Notes under the pieces: generated by a model
What the model saw: the letters and a program-made list of their open reading frames with translations, nothing else
The model's database searches: none
What the model was told of the DNA's origin: nothing
Shown: positions 36,998-46,034 of the stretch, one piece after another
Position numbering within the stretch: the stretch's first letter is position 1
How the letters are laid out: the number at the start of each line of letters is the position of its first letter
NCBI RefSeq assembly: GCF_004118675.1
Contig: NZ_SDHZ01000001.1
Location: forward strand, 2,790,001-2,854,000
From: Filimonas effusa
GTDB lineage: Bacteria > Bacteroidota > Bacteroidia > Chitinophagales > Chitinophagaceae
Direction: 5' to 3'
Length of the DNA: 64,000 nucleotides
Translations under genes and position numbers: made by a program

Positions 36998-38191
36998 CTA
37001 TTTCACCAGTAAGGCAGCGAACATGGTATCTGCTTTTTCACTGTAGCCTGTAATAAGCTGCTGTTCTATTAACGTTAGGCCATGTATATCCATAATGCGC
37101 TGCACCTGCACTTCATTTTCTTGTTTGAATACAGAACAAGTTATGTATAACAAATAACCACCAGAAACAAGCTGCGCTACCACGGCGTCAGAAATCTTTG
37201 TTTGCAGGTTAGCATAATGACTAATCTTTTCTTTCGTAAAGAAATAAAGCTGTTCTGGTGCGCGTCCCCATGTACCGGAACCACTACAGGGAGCATCGCA
37301 GATGATAATAGATGGTAGAAGGGACGATTTATTAGGGATAGGTTTAGTAAGATCTGCTACAAATGATCGGAAGTGTTTGATACCGGCTTCCTGGAAACGT
37401 TGCCTTAGGTTTTGAATGATAGATAAGCGTACATCCGAAACAGTTAGATTTATTTTACCCAGCGTATCTAACGCCAAGATTGATTTACCACCGCTGGCTG
37501 CACAGCAATCCCATACATTTACAGGTTGTTGTGCTGCTCTTTGCTGAACAGATTGGTTTTGTTTCAGGTGTAACAGGAGATTAGCAGTTTTCTGAGAGGA
37601 TAGATCCTGGATAACAACTTCCCTGTTCAGCTTCAGCAGGCTATCGATCTTCGTGTTGGGCAACAATGCTATAGCGCCCTTATAAGGCTGGGTGTAGCTG
37701 ATATTATTTTGCGTTAGCACCTCCGGCACCCTTTTTTCAAAACCCGGTCTTATTCGTATAAACACATCAGGTTGCATCAAAAGACTGCGTGTAAAGGCAG
37801 CAGTATCCAGCCCAGCGCTGCATTCGCCGGCCCAGGGGAAAATTTGCGCCGGGGAAAAGGCAGGATACTTCTCCTGTATAAACGTTATCCTTTTGTCCAG
37901 GTCCGGTACATAATACTGTTGCCAGTCTTCAGGGAAGATGTTATTCCATGCCGGCGGTTCATTGCACAAAAAAACGGCCACCTGCATTCTTTCTTCTACA
38001 GGCAGCGCAGTTAACGCATGCCCTATACGGAAATAACAGTAACAAAGCTGGGAAATATGTTTGCGGTCTTTCGAACCGTACTTCTTATCAGCAGCGAAAA
38101 ACTGTTTCAGGTAATGTTGTAAAGGCATACTGCCATCGTATCCCTTCAGTGCAGTAACTGCGTATTGTATGTAGCGGTGAGCGTATAACAC
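36998..38191 (-). CDS. RsmB/NOP-family RNA cytosine-5 methyltransferase
   Basis: The 397-residue enzyme uses S-adenosylmethionine to methylate cytosine in rRNA or tRNA. Motifs: the SAM loop WDCCAASGGKSILAL near residue 228, SDVRLSIIQNLR, and the catalytic CDAPCSGSGTWGR near residue 298 with the DAPCSGSG loop; a second cysteine in YITCSVFKQEN near 352 completes the two-cysteine set. The N-terminal RNA-binding region (about 1-110) is of the NusB/RsmB-like kind. Whether the target is 16S rRNA position 967 cannot be told from sequence. Confidence 0.9.
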   Translation of the reverse strand: MLYAHRYIQYAVTALKGYDGSMPLQHYLKQFFAADKKYGSKDRKHISQLCYCYFRIGHALTALPVEERMQVAVFLCNEPPAWNNIFPEDWQQYYVPDLDKRITFIQEKYPAFSPAQIFPWAGECSAGLDTAAFTRSLLMQPDVFIRIRPGFEKRVPEVLTQNNISYTQPYKGAIALLPNTKIDSLLKLNREVVIQDLSSQKTANLLLHLKQNQSVQQRAAQQPVNVWDCCAASGGKSILALDTLGKINLTVSDVRLSIIQNLRQRFQEAGIKHFRSFVADLTKPIPNKSSLLPSIIICDAPCSGSGTWGRAPEQLYFFTKEKISHYANLQTKISDAVVAQLVSGGYLLYITCSVFKQENEVQVQRIMDIHGLTLIEQQLITGYSEKADTMFAALLVK

Positions 38192-38230
38192 AAAGCAAAG
38201 ATAGGGAGGAATAAACCGCAGATAACTCCG

Positions 38231-39103
38231 TTACGGCTCTTTGTAAGTATAAGTGATGGTAGCAGCACGGCCATTGATGATACCGCCTATTTTCAGCGGC
38301 CGCTCCGATACGGCAAATGTTGGCGATACCATATAGTTATCAAAACGCTGAACACTGCCATTGGAACCCGTTTGCGAAAGCTGTTCCATATAACCGGGAC
38401 TCGAAAAAAGCTCGAAACCGGCCACCGCCTGCGCCTCTACACCAGTGATAAAAGTTTCCGCTACAGGTAACCGGAGCGATGCCTTATTGGTGCCATAAGT
38501 ATAACTTACAGTAGCATTGAGATCATAGCCGGTCCCATTATAAGTGTACATCTTTTTAGATACCAGGTTCAATTGGCCATCATACGTGAACTCATCCTTC
38601 ATGAAGGCATAAGCCGTACCTAAAACTACATTATACAATATTCTGGCGCTTACCAGGCCATTGCTGCCATAAACAAAAGCCGTGCTGTCACTCAGCTGCC
38701 CCGTTGTAGTGTATTTGGTAGAAAGCATATACGCCAGCTTATCACCGGTGTAATAAATATCCCTGATGATAGAACTGATATTGGTAGCGGCAGGATAATT
38801 ATCTTCTGCCATCCTCACCACTTTACCATTGGTATTGCGGGTAAAACGGTACCTGAGGCCGATATCCTGGCCACCCAGTTTTCCACTCTGACTGTATTCG
38901 GTAAGCTGTTGCTGTGCATCCCGGAAAAACTGTTTTTCACTGGTTTCCGTGCCACCGGTTGCCGTGCTCACCTGGTAGCCGATCTTCGACAAAACACCCG
39001 TGTCTACTTCCTCCTCATCCGATAAATCCCATTCTATCCCTTTCTGACACGATACTATTGAAAAGACGATACATATCCCTGCTAACAAATATCTGCGATT
39101 CAT
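38231..39103 (-). CDS. Lipoprotein of unknown function
   Basis: The 290-residue protein has a lipoprotein signal (CIVFSIVSC, Cys19) followed by QKGIEW and an acidic stretch SDEEEVD that may favour surface export. The rest is a series of beta-strands with YD-like blocks such as FTYDGQLNLVSKKMYTYNG and VSYTYGTNK, as in some DUF4595/YD-type secreted proteins. I do not recognise a function. It stands between the methyltransferase and sucB, all leftward, separated by 90 bp from sucB. Confidence 0.7.
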   Translation of the reverse strand: MNRRYLLAGICIVFSIVSCQKGIEWDLSDEEEVDTGVLSKIGYQVSTATGGTETSEKQFFRDAQQQLTEYSQSGKLGGQDIGLRYRFTRNTNGKVVRMAEDNYPAATNISSIIRDIYYTGDKLAYMLSTKYTTTGQLSDSTAFVYGSNGLVSARILYNVVLGTAYAFMKDEFTYDGQLNLVSKKMYTYNGTGYDLNATVSYTYGTNKASLRLPVAETFITGVEAQAVAGFELFSSPGYMEQLSQTGSNGSVQRFDNYMVSPTFAVSERPLKIGGIINGRAATITYTYKEP

Positions 39104-39193
39104 AAGAGTCCCTACGGGTTAACACGAAAAATGATATGCGCAAACATATCATTTTTCTACAATATTAATTATTCTTAATCTTCATGTAATTTA

Positions 39194-40774
39194 TTAAAGA
39201 TCCAGTAACGTCTTTACAGGGTCTTTTCCAAACAGTAGCAGTTCAGGATTTTCAAGCAATTCTTTCACACGTACCAGGAAGCTTACACTCTCACGCCCGT
39301 CGATGATACGGTGATCGTAGCTTAAAGCAATATACATCATGGGACGAACCACCACCTGTCCGTTGATAGCCATCGGACGCTCCTGGATCTTGTGCATCCC
39401 CAGGATGGCGCTTTGCGGCAGGTTGATGATGGGTGTGCTCAGCAGGCTTCCGAATACACCACCATTGGTGATGGTGAATGTACCGCCCTGGAGCTCTTCC
39501 ATCGTTAATTTGTTATCTCTTGCTTTGCCGGCAAGTTCCACCACTTTCTTCTCTATATCGGCCATGCTCATGCTTTCCACATTACGCATAACAGGCACCG
39601 TTAAACCACGTGGCGTACTTACCGCAATGCTGATATCGGCATAATCATGGTAAACCAGTTGGTCGCCGTCGATGTAGGCATTAACGGCAGGCCATTCGCC
39701 AAGCGCTACCGCACAGGCTTTGGAGAAGAAGCTCATGAAACCCAGGTTTACACCATGCGATTCTTTGAACTTGTCTTTATATTGTTTACGCACCTCCATG
39801 ATACGGGTCATGTCTACCTCGTTAAACGTGGTAAGCATGGCCGTGGTATTCTTCGATTCCACCAGCCTGCGGCTGATGGTTTTACGCAGGTTGCTCATTT
39901 TTTCGATGCGCTTGTTGCGGCTGTTGAGCTCCTGTCCGCCAAATGCTTTTTTGCCTGGGTGAGCAAGCGCTTCCAGTACATCAAGCTTCATGATCTTGCC
40001 ATTGGCGCCGGAAGGTGTGATCTGCGAAGGATCTACTTTTTTGTCGGCGATGATAGCCGAAGCAACCGGACTTGCTTTAATATCGTTCGAAACGGCTGCT
40101 ACAGGCGCCTGGGAGGCCTGCACAGGCGCTTCCTTAGCAGCAGCAGGCGCAGCTTTCGCAGCGGCAGGAGCCACATCAGGAACAGCTATATCGGTATCGA
40201 TCTTTGCAATAACATCACCAATCCTGATCACATCACCTTCATTGGCTTGCGGATGAAGCTGGCCCGCTTCTTCAGCATTGAGCTCAAAAGTAGCTTTCTC
40301 ACTTTCCAGCTCAGCGATCACCTCGTCACGCTTAACCAGGTCACCCTCTTTCTTCACCCATTTCAGGATGGTTACCTCGCTGATAGATTCACCTACGGTA
40401 GGCACCTTCATTTCTATAGTGCCTTTACCTACGGCTTTGGCTTCGGTAGCAGCAGGAGCCTCCGCTTCGGCGGCAGGAGCTGCTTCTTTGGGTGCCGCTG
40501 CAGGCTTGGCTTCACCGGCAGTATCACCGGCTGGCTTGGCAGCCGATTCATCAATGTTGGCCAGTACAGAACCAATTTCAAGAGTATCACCTTCTTGGGC
40601 TACGGTTTTTAAAACGCCTGCCTGCTCGGCATTTACTTCAAAGGTGGCTTTTTCGCTTTCCAGTTCTGCTATCACCTCATCGCGCTCAACGTAATCTCCA
40701 TCCTTTTTGGTCCATTTCAACAGTGTTACTTCATTAATTGACTCTCCTACTGTTGGTACTTTAATTTCGATCAT
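39194..40774 (-). CDS. sucB: Dihydrolipoyllysine succinyltransferase (E2) of 2-oxoglutarate dehydrogenase, two lipoyl domains
   Basis: The 526-residue E2 transfers succinyl groups to CoA in the TCA cycle. Two lipoyl domains are present in tandem (about 1-75 and 120-195), each with [10 protein letters not shown] carrying the lipoylated lysine (Lys42 in the first), and they are very similar. Then comes a peripheral-subunit-binding domain ([16 protein letters not shown]) and the catalytic domain with YDHRIIDG near residue 490. The E1 gene lies 39 bp upstream in the same direction, confirming the complex. Two lipoyl domains are more than in the E. coli enzyme. Confidence 0.95.
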   Translation of the reverse strand: MIEIKVPTVGESINEVTLLKWTKKDGDYVERDEVIAELESEKATFEVNAEQAGVLKTVAQEGDTLEIGSVLANIDESAAKPAGDTAGEAKPAAAPKEAAPAAEAEAPAATEAKAVGKGTIEMKVPTVGESISEVTILKWVKKEGDLVKRDEVIAELESEKATFELNAEEAGQLHPQANEGDVIRIGDVIAKIDTDIAVPDVAPAAAKAAPAAAKEAPVQASQAPVAAVSNDIKASPVASAIIADKKVDPSQITPSGANGKIMKLDVLEALAHPGKKAFGGQELNSRNKRIEKMSNLRKTISRRLVESKNTTAMLTTFNEVDMTRIMEVRKQYKDKFKESHGVNLGFMSFFSKACAVALGEWPAVNAYIDGDQLVYHDYADISIAVSTPRGLTVPVMRNVESMSMADIEKKVVELAGKARDNKLTMEELQGGTFTITNGGVFGSLLSTPIINLPQSAILGMHKIQERPMAINGQVVVRPMMYIALSYDHRIIDGRESVSFLVRVKELLENPELLLFGKDPVKTLLDL

Positions 40775-40813
40775 AACATTCTATTATGTTAGTATATTCT
40801 TCGGTACGGTAAA

Positions 40814-43549
40814 TTAAATACTAAATGCTGTATCCAGGATATCGGCCTGCTCGGCAGCATGCACTTTCGCAAAACCGGTAGCGGTAGAAGCGCTGGCATT
40901 GCGGCTGATAACACCATAGTTGATGGTCTTCAGGTTCATTTGCAGGAACGACGCCGCACCCATATTCAGCGGCTCTTCCTGAACCCAGAACCATACAGCC
41001 CGGTTATATTTCTGATACAGCTCCTCCAGCTGTTTCACCGGTAAAGGATAGATCTGCTCCAATCGAACGATCGCAATATCTTCCCTGTTTTCTTTTTGCT
41101 TTTTCTCCGCAAGCTCAAAATAGATCTTACCGGAACAGAACAACACTTTCTTCACAAGCCCTGCATTGGTAGCAGCAGGATCGTCTATCACCTCTTTAAA
41201 CCCTCCGTTGGTAAACTCTTCAACAGCACTATAGCTGCCTGCATGACGAAGATTGGCCTTCGGCGACATATTCACCATTGGCTTACGGAAAGGCCATGCA
41301 AGCTGACGGCGCAGCGCATGGAAAAAGTTGGCTGCCGTAGTAATATTGGTGACAACCATATTCTGCTCGGCACTGCTTTGCAGGAAACGCTCCAGGCGGG
41401 CACTGGAGTGATCAGGCCCACCGCCTTCATAACCATGCGGTAATAACAATACCATACCATTCATAGTACCCCATTTCTGTTCCGCACTTGTAATATACTG
41501 ATCAATCACCATTTGTGCACCATTCACGAAATCACCATACTGCGCCTCCCAAATAACAAGCGCATTGGGGTTCGCCATCGCATAACCGTAATCAAAGCCC
41601 ATTACCCCATATTCACTCAGTAAAGAGTTGAATACACGGAACTTACCCTGCTTCTCCTGGAAGTGGTTCAAACGGTTGTATTGTTTATTGGTCGATTCAT
41701 CGAATAACACGGCATGCCTGTGAGAAAAAGTACCCCGCTTCACGTCTTCACCGCTCAGCCGCACATCCTTGCCCTCTACCAGTATACTGCTGTACGCAAG
41801 CAGCTCCGCAGTAGCCCAGTCAACCTTCTTCTCCGCTTCAAATAATTTGATCTTGTCCTGCAGCAGTTTGTCCACTTTCTTAAGCGGACTGAAATCTGCA
41901 GGCCACTTCATCAGGCCGTCGAATAAACGTTTGAACGCCTCTTCTTTGATGGCCGTAACCGGCGAAGCATCAAAGTCGCCCTCATTCGAACGGCGCAATT
42001 CGCGCCACCACAATTCAGGCTCCTGTAAAGTATAAGGAATGGGCTTCTGACGTACTTCATCTAAACGCTCCTGCAGATCGGCCCAGAATTTCTTCTCCAT
42101 ATCCTTGGCCATGTCTTTGGCTTCAGGTTCGCCATTCTGCGCCAGGTACTGCGTATATACTTCCCTTGGATTCGGATGTTTCTCGATCAGTGCATAAAGG
42201 CTCGGCTGCGTAAACTTAGGTTCATCACCCTCGTTATGACCATGACGCCTGTAACAAAGTATATCGATATAGATATCAGCTTTAAAACGCTGACGGTAAT
42301 CCGCAGCAATCTCCACAGCTTTTACAACAGCTTCAATATCGTCGCCGTTTACATGAAACACGGGAGCCTGCGTAATGGAGGCAACAGCAGTACAATAGTC
42401 CGAGCTGCGCGCATCATCAAAGTCTGTCGTAAAACCAATCTGGTTGTTTACAACAATATGCAGCGTACCACCTACATTGTACCCTTCCAGTTCACTCATC
42501 TGGGCAATCTCATATACAATACCCTGGCCCGCCAAAGCAGCATCACCATGTATTAATATAGGAAGGGTTTTATCGTATTCTGCATTGTATAATACATTCG
42601 CCTTCGAACGCGCAAAGCCCGTAACAATAGGATTAACAACCTCAAGATGGGATGGATTGGGACAAAGCTGTAGGTTCAGTTTATGACCTGCAGGCGACTC
42701 ATGCTCACTGCTGAAACCCAGGTGGTATTTAACGTCGCCGCTGCCCCAGGTCCTGTCGGCAGGAATAATCCCCTCAAACTCGCTGAAGATCTGCTCATAA
42801 GTTTTACCGAGAATATTCGCAAGCACATTTAAACGCCCACGGTGCGCCATACCTATCACCACTTCCTTCACGCCATTGGCGCCAGCCTGGTTGATGATGG
42901 CGTCCATTGCCGGTATAAGGCTTTCGCCGCCTTCAAGTGAAAAGCGTTTCTGGCCTATATATTTGGTATGAAGGAACTTTTCGAAGATCACCCCCTGGTT
43001 AAGCTTTTCAAGAATACCACGCTTTTGTTCAAGCGGCACCTGCTTAAGCATACGCTCTTCCACAGCCTGGGCCAGCCATTCAATACGCTCCATAGCGTTA
43101 AGCGCACTGTACTCCACACCTACCGAACTGGTATAACATTTAACCAGCTTGTCGATGATGGCCTTCAAAATGGTTTTGCCCAGTCCTATGAACTTACCCG
43201 CTTCAAAACTGCTGTTCAGATCAGCGTCAGATAAACCGAAATAAGATAATTCTAGATTAGCCCTGCGGTCTTTACGTGGCCTGATAGGGTTGGTTTTTGC
43301 TACCAGGTGCCCCTTTTTACGATAGGCCTGAATTAACTGGTATACCGAGAATTCCTTTGCCAGCTGGCTTGAATCAACAGAACCGCCGGAGGCCTTTCCA
43401 TTGCCATTTACCTGACCTATCGCGAAATCGAAACCTTCAAAAAACTTCTTAAATTCGGGATCGACACTGGTTGGATTCTCTGTATATTCCTGGTATAAAC
43501 GCTCAATAAAAGCTGGATGCGAATTCGTTATATATGAAAAGTCTTTCAT
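40814..43549 (-). CDS. sucA: 2-oxoglutarate dehydrogenase E1 component
   Basis: The 911-residue thiamine-diphosphate enzyme decarboxylates 2-oxoglutarate and reductively succinylates the lipoyl arm of SucB. Visible landmarks are the N-terminal FIERLYQEY-like E2-binding segment, GMAHRGRLNVLANI near residue 232, FHVNGDDIEAVV, and HNEGDEPKFTQP near 433, plus the pyrimidine-domain LLPHGYEGGGPDHSS near 695. Length and order fit the homodimeric E1o family. It is the first gene of the leftward sucA-sucB operon and is divergent from rpsT. Confidence 0.96.
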   Translation of the reverse strand: MKDFSYITNSHPAFIERLYQEYTENPTSVDPEFKKFFEGFDFAIGQVNGNGKASGGSVDSSQLAKEFSVYQLIQAYRKKGHLVAKTNPIRPRKDRRANLELSYFGLSDADLNSSFEAGKFIGLGKTILKAIIDKLVKCYTSSVGVEYSALNAMERIEWLAQAVEERMLKQVPLEQKRGILEKLNQGVIFEKFLHTKYIGQKRFSLEGGESLIPAMDAIINQAGANGVKEVVIGMAHRGRLNVLANILGKTYEQIFSEFEGIIPADRTWGSGDVKYHLGFSSEHESPAGHKLNLQLCPNPSHLEVVNPIVTGFARSKANVLYNAEYDKTLPILIHGDAALAGQGIVYEIAQMSELEGYNVGGTLHIVVNNQIGFTTDFDDARSSDYCTAVASITQAPVFHVNGDDIEAVVKAVEIAADYRQRFKADIYIDILCYRRHGHNEGDEPKFTQPSLYALIEKHPNPREVYTQYLAQNGEPEAKDMAKDMEKKFWADLQERLDEVRQKPIPYTLQEPELWWRELRRSNEGDFDASPVTAIKEEAFKRLFDGLMKWPADFSPLKKVDKLLQDKIKLFEAEKKVDWATAELLAYSSILVEGKDVRLSGEDVKRGTFSHRHAVLFDESTNKQYNRLNHFQEKQGKFRVFNSLLSEYGVMGFDYGYAMANPNALVIWEAQYGDFVNGAQMVIDQYITSAEQKWGTMNGMVLLLPHGYEGGGPDHSSARLERFLQSSAEQNMVVTNITTAANFFHALRRQLAWPFRKPMVNMSPKANLRHAGSYSAVEEFTNGGFKEVIDDPAATNAGLVKKVLFCSGKIYFELAEKKQKENREDIAIVRLEQIYPLPVKQLEELYQKYNRAVWFWVQEEPLNMGAASFLQMNLKTINYGVISRNASASTATGFAKVHAAEQADILDTAFSI

Positions 43550-43738
43550 GCCAAGCTGATTTGTCCTAAGTTTTGAAAGATATTATATGTTTTGAAAGAA
43601 TTGACTGCAAATATCGGGAGTAAGTCAAAACCAAATAGTAAAAACTAAAAAAATAACCGTATAAGCGTATAAAATACATTTAATAACAGCTACTTTAACG
43701 TAATGTTTGGGCAGGTTTTTATTTTTTTGCGATTTTCT

Positions 43739-43769
43739 TTTTGACTTTTCAGTTTTTTGCCTACCTTCG
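43739..43769 (+). promoter_or_regulatory. Promoter of rpsT
   Basis: TTG at 43741-43743 inside a T-rich run and TACCTTCG at 43762-43769 (seven of eight TAnnTTTG positions) are 18 bp apart, matching Bacteroidota promoters. The leader would be about 20 nt. Confidence 0.55.
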
Positions 43770-43792
43770 CCGTCCGAAAAAAGAAATATTAA

Positions 43793-44053
43793 ATGGCAAA
43801 CCATTCAGCTACAAAGAAAGATGTGCGCCAGGCCGCAAAGCGCAGGGACAGGAACCGTTATTATGGTAAAACAACCCGTAATGCAGTTCGTGGTCTGAAA
43901 GCTTTGAAAGAAGAGAAAGCATATGACGAGCAATTGCCTTCTGTAGTGTCTATGATTGACAAACTGGCTAAACGCGGTGTTATTCATAAGAACAAGGCAG
44001 CCAACCTGAAAAGTAAGCTCGCCAAGAAAACTGCTCTGGCAGCAAAAGCATAG
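43793..44053 (+). CDS. rpsT: 30S ribosomal protein S20
   Basis: The 86-residue, very basic protein begins MANHSATKKDVRQAAKRRDR, the typical S20 start, and ends in a Lys/Ala-rich helix (SKLAKKTALAAKA), with VHKNKAAN-like segment IHKNKAANLKSKLAKK near residue 65. S20 binds 16S rRNA early in small-subunit assembly. It is monocistronic, with a promoter at 43739-43769 and a strong terminator at 44081. Confidence 0.97.
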   Translation: MANHSATKKDVRQAAKRRDRNRYYGKTTRNAVRGLKALKEEKAYDEQLPSVVSMIDKLAKRGVIHKNKAANLKSKLAKKTALAAKA

Positions 44054-44080
44054 TTCAATCTTACATCTTTATACGGTATA

Positions 44081-44112
44081 CCAACCGGTTAATTAACTGG
44101 TTGGTTTTTTTA
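44081..44112 (+). terminator. Rho-independent terminator of rpsT
   Basis: CCAACCGGTT (44081-44090) pairs with AACTGGTTGG (44095-44104) around the loop AATT with one G-T wobble, followed at once by seven T residues. Confidence 0.9.
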
Positions 44113-44219
44113 TTCCCCGTAAAGATCCCGGATGAGATCCTGTCTATGGTAGCAATACCCAAACAGATCCTGTCTCTTAAGTAATTGAAAACTAACCGCT
44201 TGCTGGTAAAATATTAGTG

Positions 44220-44252
44220 CCTCACGGGACCAGTGGTTCGGTGAGGTTTTTT
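44220..44252 (+). terminator. Second rightward terminator-like stem-loop
   Basis: A 12-bp stem (CCTCACGGGACC with GGTTCGGTGAGG, one G-G mismatch and one wobble) with the loop AGT is followed by six T residues. It is oriented rightward, about 110 bp beyond the rpsT terminator and just before the end of the convergent histidine kinase gene. It may be a second rpsT terminator or the end of a small RNA. Confidence 0.75.
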
Positions 44253-44277
44253 GTGTTTTTATACATCCCTCTTCCAT

Positions 44278-45252
44278 CTATCGCCCGAATACCACCGTAA
44301 ACCGGTTAAGCCCCGTCCTGGGCGTAGAATAAATGATTTTACCATTGTGAAGCTGAACGATCCGGCTAACGATAAGCAACCCCAGGCCAAAGCCCTTGGT
44401 ACCCATGGCATTGGCGCCACGGAAAAAAGGTATGAACAGCCGGTCCTGCTCCGAAGCGCTTAACACAGGCCCCTCGTTATCGATGACAATCGAAACGGTA
44501 TCAGGACCGGTCTCAAGTGTGATAGTAACGTTTTTGTTTGTAGAATACTGGTAGGCATTCTTGATCAGGTTCTTGCAGGCCGAACGCAACAACGCGTCAT
44601 TACCCTTTACCGAAAGCGCCAGCTCATGCTCGGGCATATCGGAAAAGGACACGGACCATCTGATATCAGGATAAATGCCTTTTACAAGATCGATAGTGTC
44701 GTACAGGAGCTGATCAAGCCGTACCTGGGGCCAGCCCGAAGAAGAGCTGATCTTTTCATATTGAGTAAGCAGTAACAGCGAATTGGTCAGCTCTATCAGC
44801 TCCTGCTGTTCTTCGCGGAGCGATTGAAGCACCTGGCGGGCTTCCAAACTGCTGAGGTCGCGTTTAAGCGCTACCTCAGTTTGCGCCAGCATATTGGCCA
44901 GCGGCGTCCTTAACTCATGGGAGGCATGATGTACAAAGCTGTTCTGTACCTCAAACCCCTTCTGAAGGCGCTCAAGCATCGCATTGAAGCTGGCAGCGAT
45001 CTGCTGCAGCTCATTACTGCCGGTATCAAGCGTCACCCGCTCCTTCAGGTTGCTGGCGCTAATGCGCTTTATCTGTTCATTTAAACGTTTCAGTGGTTGC
45101 GTTACCTGGCGCACAAACATATAAGCCCCTATCACTATCAGCAGCGCTCCGCCTACTATTACTATCCACGTTAGTAAATGAAAGGCTTCGAGCAACAGGA
45201 TAATGGATACGAGCAGTGCTAGTATTAGTACAAACTTTATTTTCAGGTTCAT
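44278..45252 (-). CDS. Sensor histidine kinase
   Basis: The 324-residue kinase has two membrane helices (about 6-24 and 28-47) with only a few residues between them, a HAMP linker (about 48-100), the phospho-acceptor His112 in SHELRTPLANM, and a HATPase domain with the N box LIKNAYQYS, G1 IDNEGPV and G2 GFGLGLLIV. The lack of a periplasmic domain means it probably senses a membrane or cytoplasmic signal. Its start overlaps the response regulator stop by 4 bp, so the two form one system. Confidence 0.92.
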   Translation of the reverse strand: MNLKIKFVLILALLVSIILLLEAFHLLTWIVIVGGALLIVIGAYMFVRQVTQPLKRLNEQIKRISASNLKERVTLDTGSNELQQIAASFNAMLERLQKGFEVQNSFVHHASHELRTPLANMLAQTEVALKRDLSSLEARQVLQSLREEQQELIELTNSLLLLTQYEKISSSSGWPQVRLDQLLYDTIDLVKGIYPDIRWSVSFSDMPEHELALSVKGNDALLRSACKNLIKNAYQYSTNKNVTITLETGPDTVSIVIDNEGPVLSASEQDRLFIPFFRGANAMGTKGFGLGLLIVSRIVQLHNGKIIYSTPRTGLNRFTVVFGR

Positions 45253-45947
45253 GACAAAGGCGTCTCTCTCACATAATACCCAAACCCGGGTTTGGTATGA
45301 ATCAGTTTGTCTTCAAATGGCTTGTCAATCTTATTGCGCAGAAAACTAATGTATACTTCAATAGTATTGGTACCCGTATCAAAGCTCAGGTCCCACACTT
45401 TCTCCAGAATATCCTGTTTCGATATCACCTTGCCTTTATTACGGGCAAGTAATACCAGCAGGGCAAATTCCTTTGCAGTGAGGCTGATGCTTTTACCCGA
45501 TCGGGTCACCATCTTGTTTTCCATGTCAATTTCCATGTCCGCTACCACTATCTTTTCTCCCGGCTCATTGGCAGATTCCGCCCGCTTCAGGAAGACTTTG
45601 ATACGCGCAAACAGCTCATCGAAATGAAACGGTTTTACAATGTAATCATCTGCTCCCAGGTTAAAAGCGTCGATCTTATCCTGGATCTCACCCAATGCCG
45701 TGAGCATGATGATCGGAACATTCTGGTTATGCTCCCTGAACTCCTTACACAAAGCCAAACCGTTCTTATAGGGCAAATTAATATCAAGCAGCACCAGCGA
45801 ATAACTATGCTGTTTGAACAGTTTTTCGGCGATCGCGCCGTCATATGCCACATCGGTCTGGTAACCCTGCCGGTTTAGCTCATCCTGGACAACCTGACTC
45901 AACTTGGGTTCGTCCTCAGCGAGCAGAATACGGTACGTGTTTTCCAT
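45249..45947 (-). CDS. OmpR/PhoB-family response regulator
   Basis: The 232-residue regulator has a receiver domain with the acidic pocket AEDEP (residues 10-14), phospho-acceptor Asp55 in LLDINLP, and conserved lysine in IVKPF near 105. The C-terminal winged helix (about 130-230) shows LTAKEFALLVLLARNKGKV and VEVYISFLRNKID-like IEVYISFLRNKID. It is translated in an overlapping unit with the downstream histidine kinase and is divergent from guaA. Targets are unknown. Confidence 0.94.
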   Translation of the reverse strand: MENTYRILLAEDEPKLSQVVQDELNRQGYQTDVAYDGAIAEKLFKQHSYSLVLLDINLPYKNGLALCKEFREHNQNVPIIMLTALGEIQDKIDAFNLGADDYIVKPFHFDELFARIKVFLKRAESANEPGEKIVVADMEIDMENKMVTRSGKSISLTAKEFALLVLLARNKGKVISKQDILEKVWDLSFDTGTNTIEVYISFLRNKIDKPFEDKLIHTKPGFGYYVRETPLS

Positions 45948-46023
45948 TTTTCCCTTTTATTATCAGAAATCAAATTCAAAATAATGAAAAAACTCATTTT
46001 TATGTACAAATAATTATAAATCT

Positions 46024-46031
46024 TACTTTTG
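46024..46031 (+). promoter_or_regulatory. -7 element at the guaA start
   Basis: TACTTTTG is a perfect TAnnTTTG element ending only 3 bp before the guaA ATG at 46035, so the transcript may start at or next to the start codon. Confidence 0.4.
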
Positions 46032-46034
46032 CAA

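Noticed and set aside
39647-40612. 321-codon open frame on the plus strand
   Set aside because: It lies fully inside sucB on the other strand, has no recognisable domain, and is explained by codon use of the Ala/Glu/Lys-rich sucB sequence.
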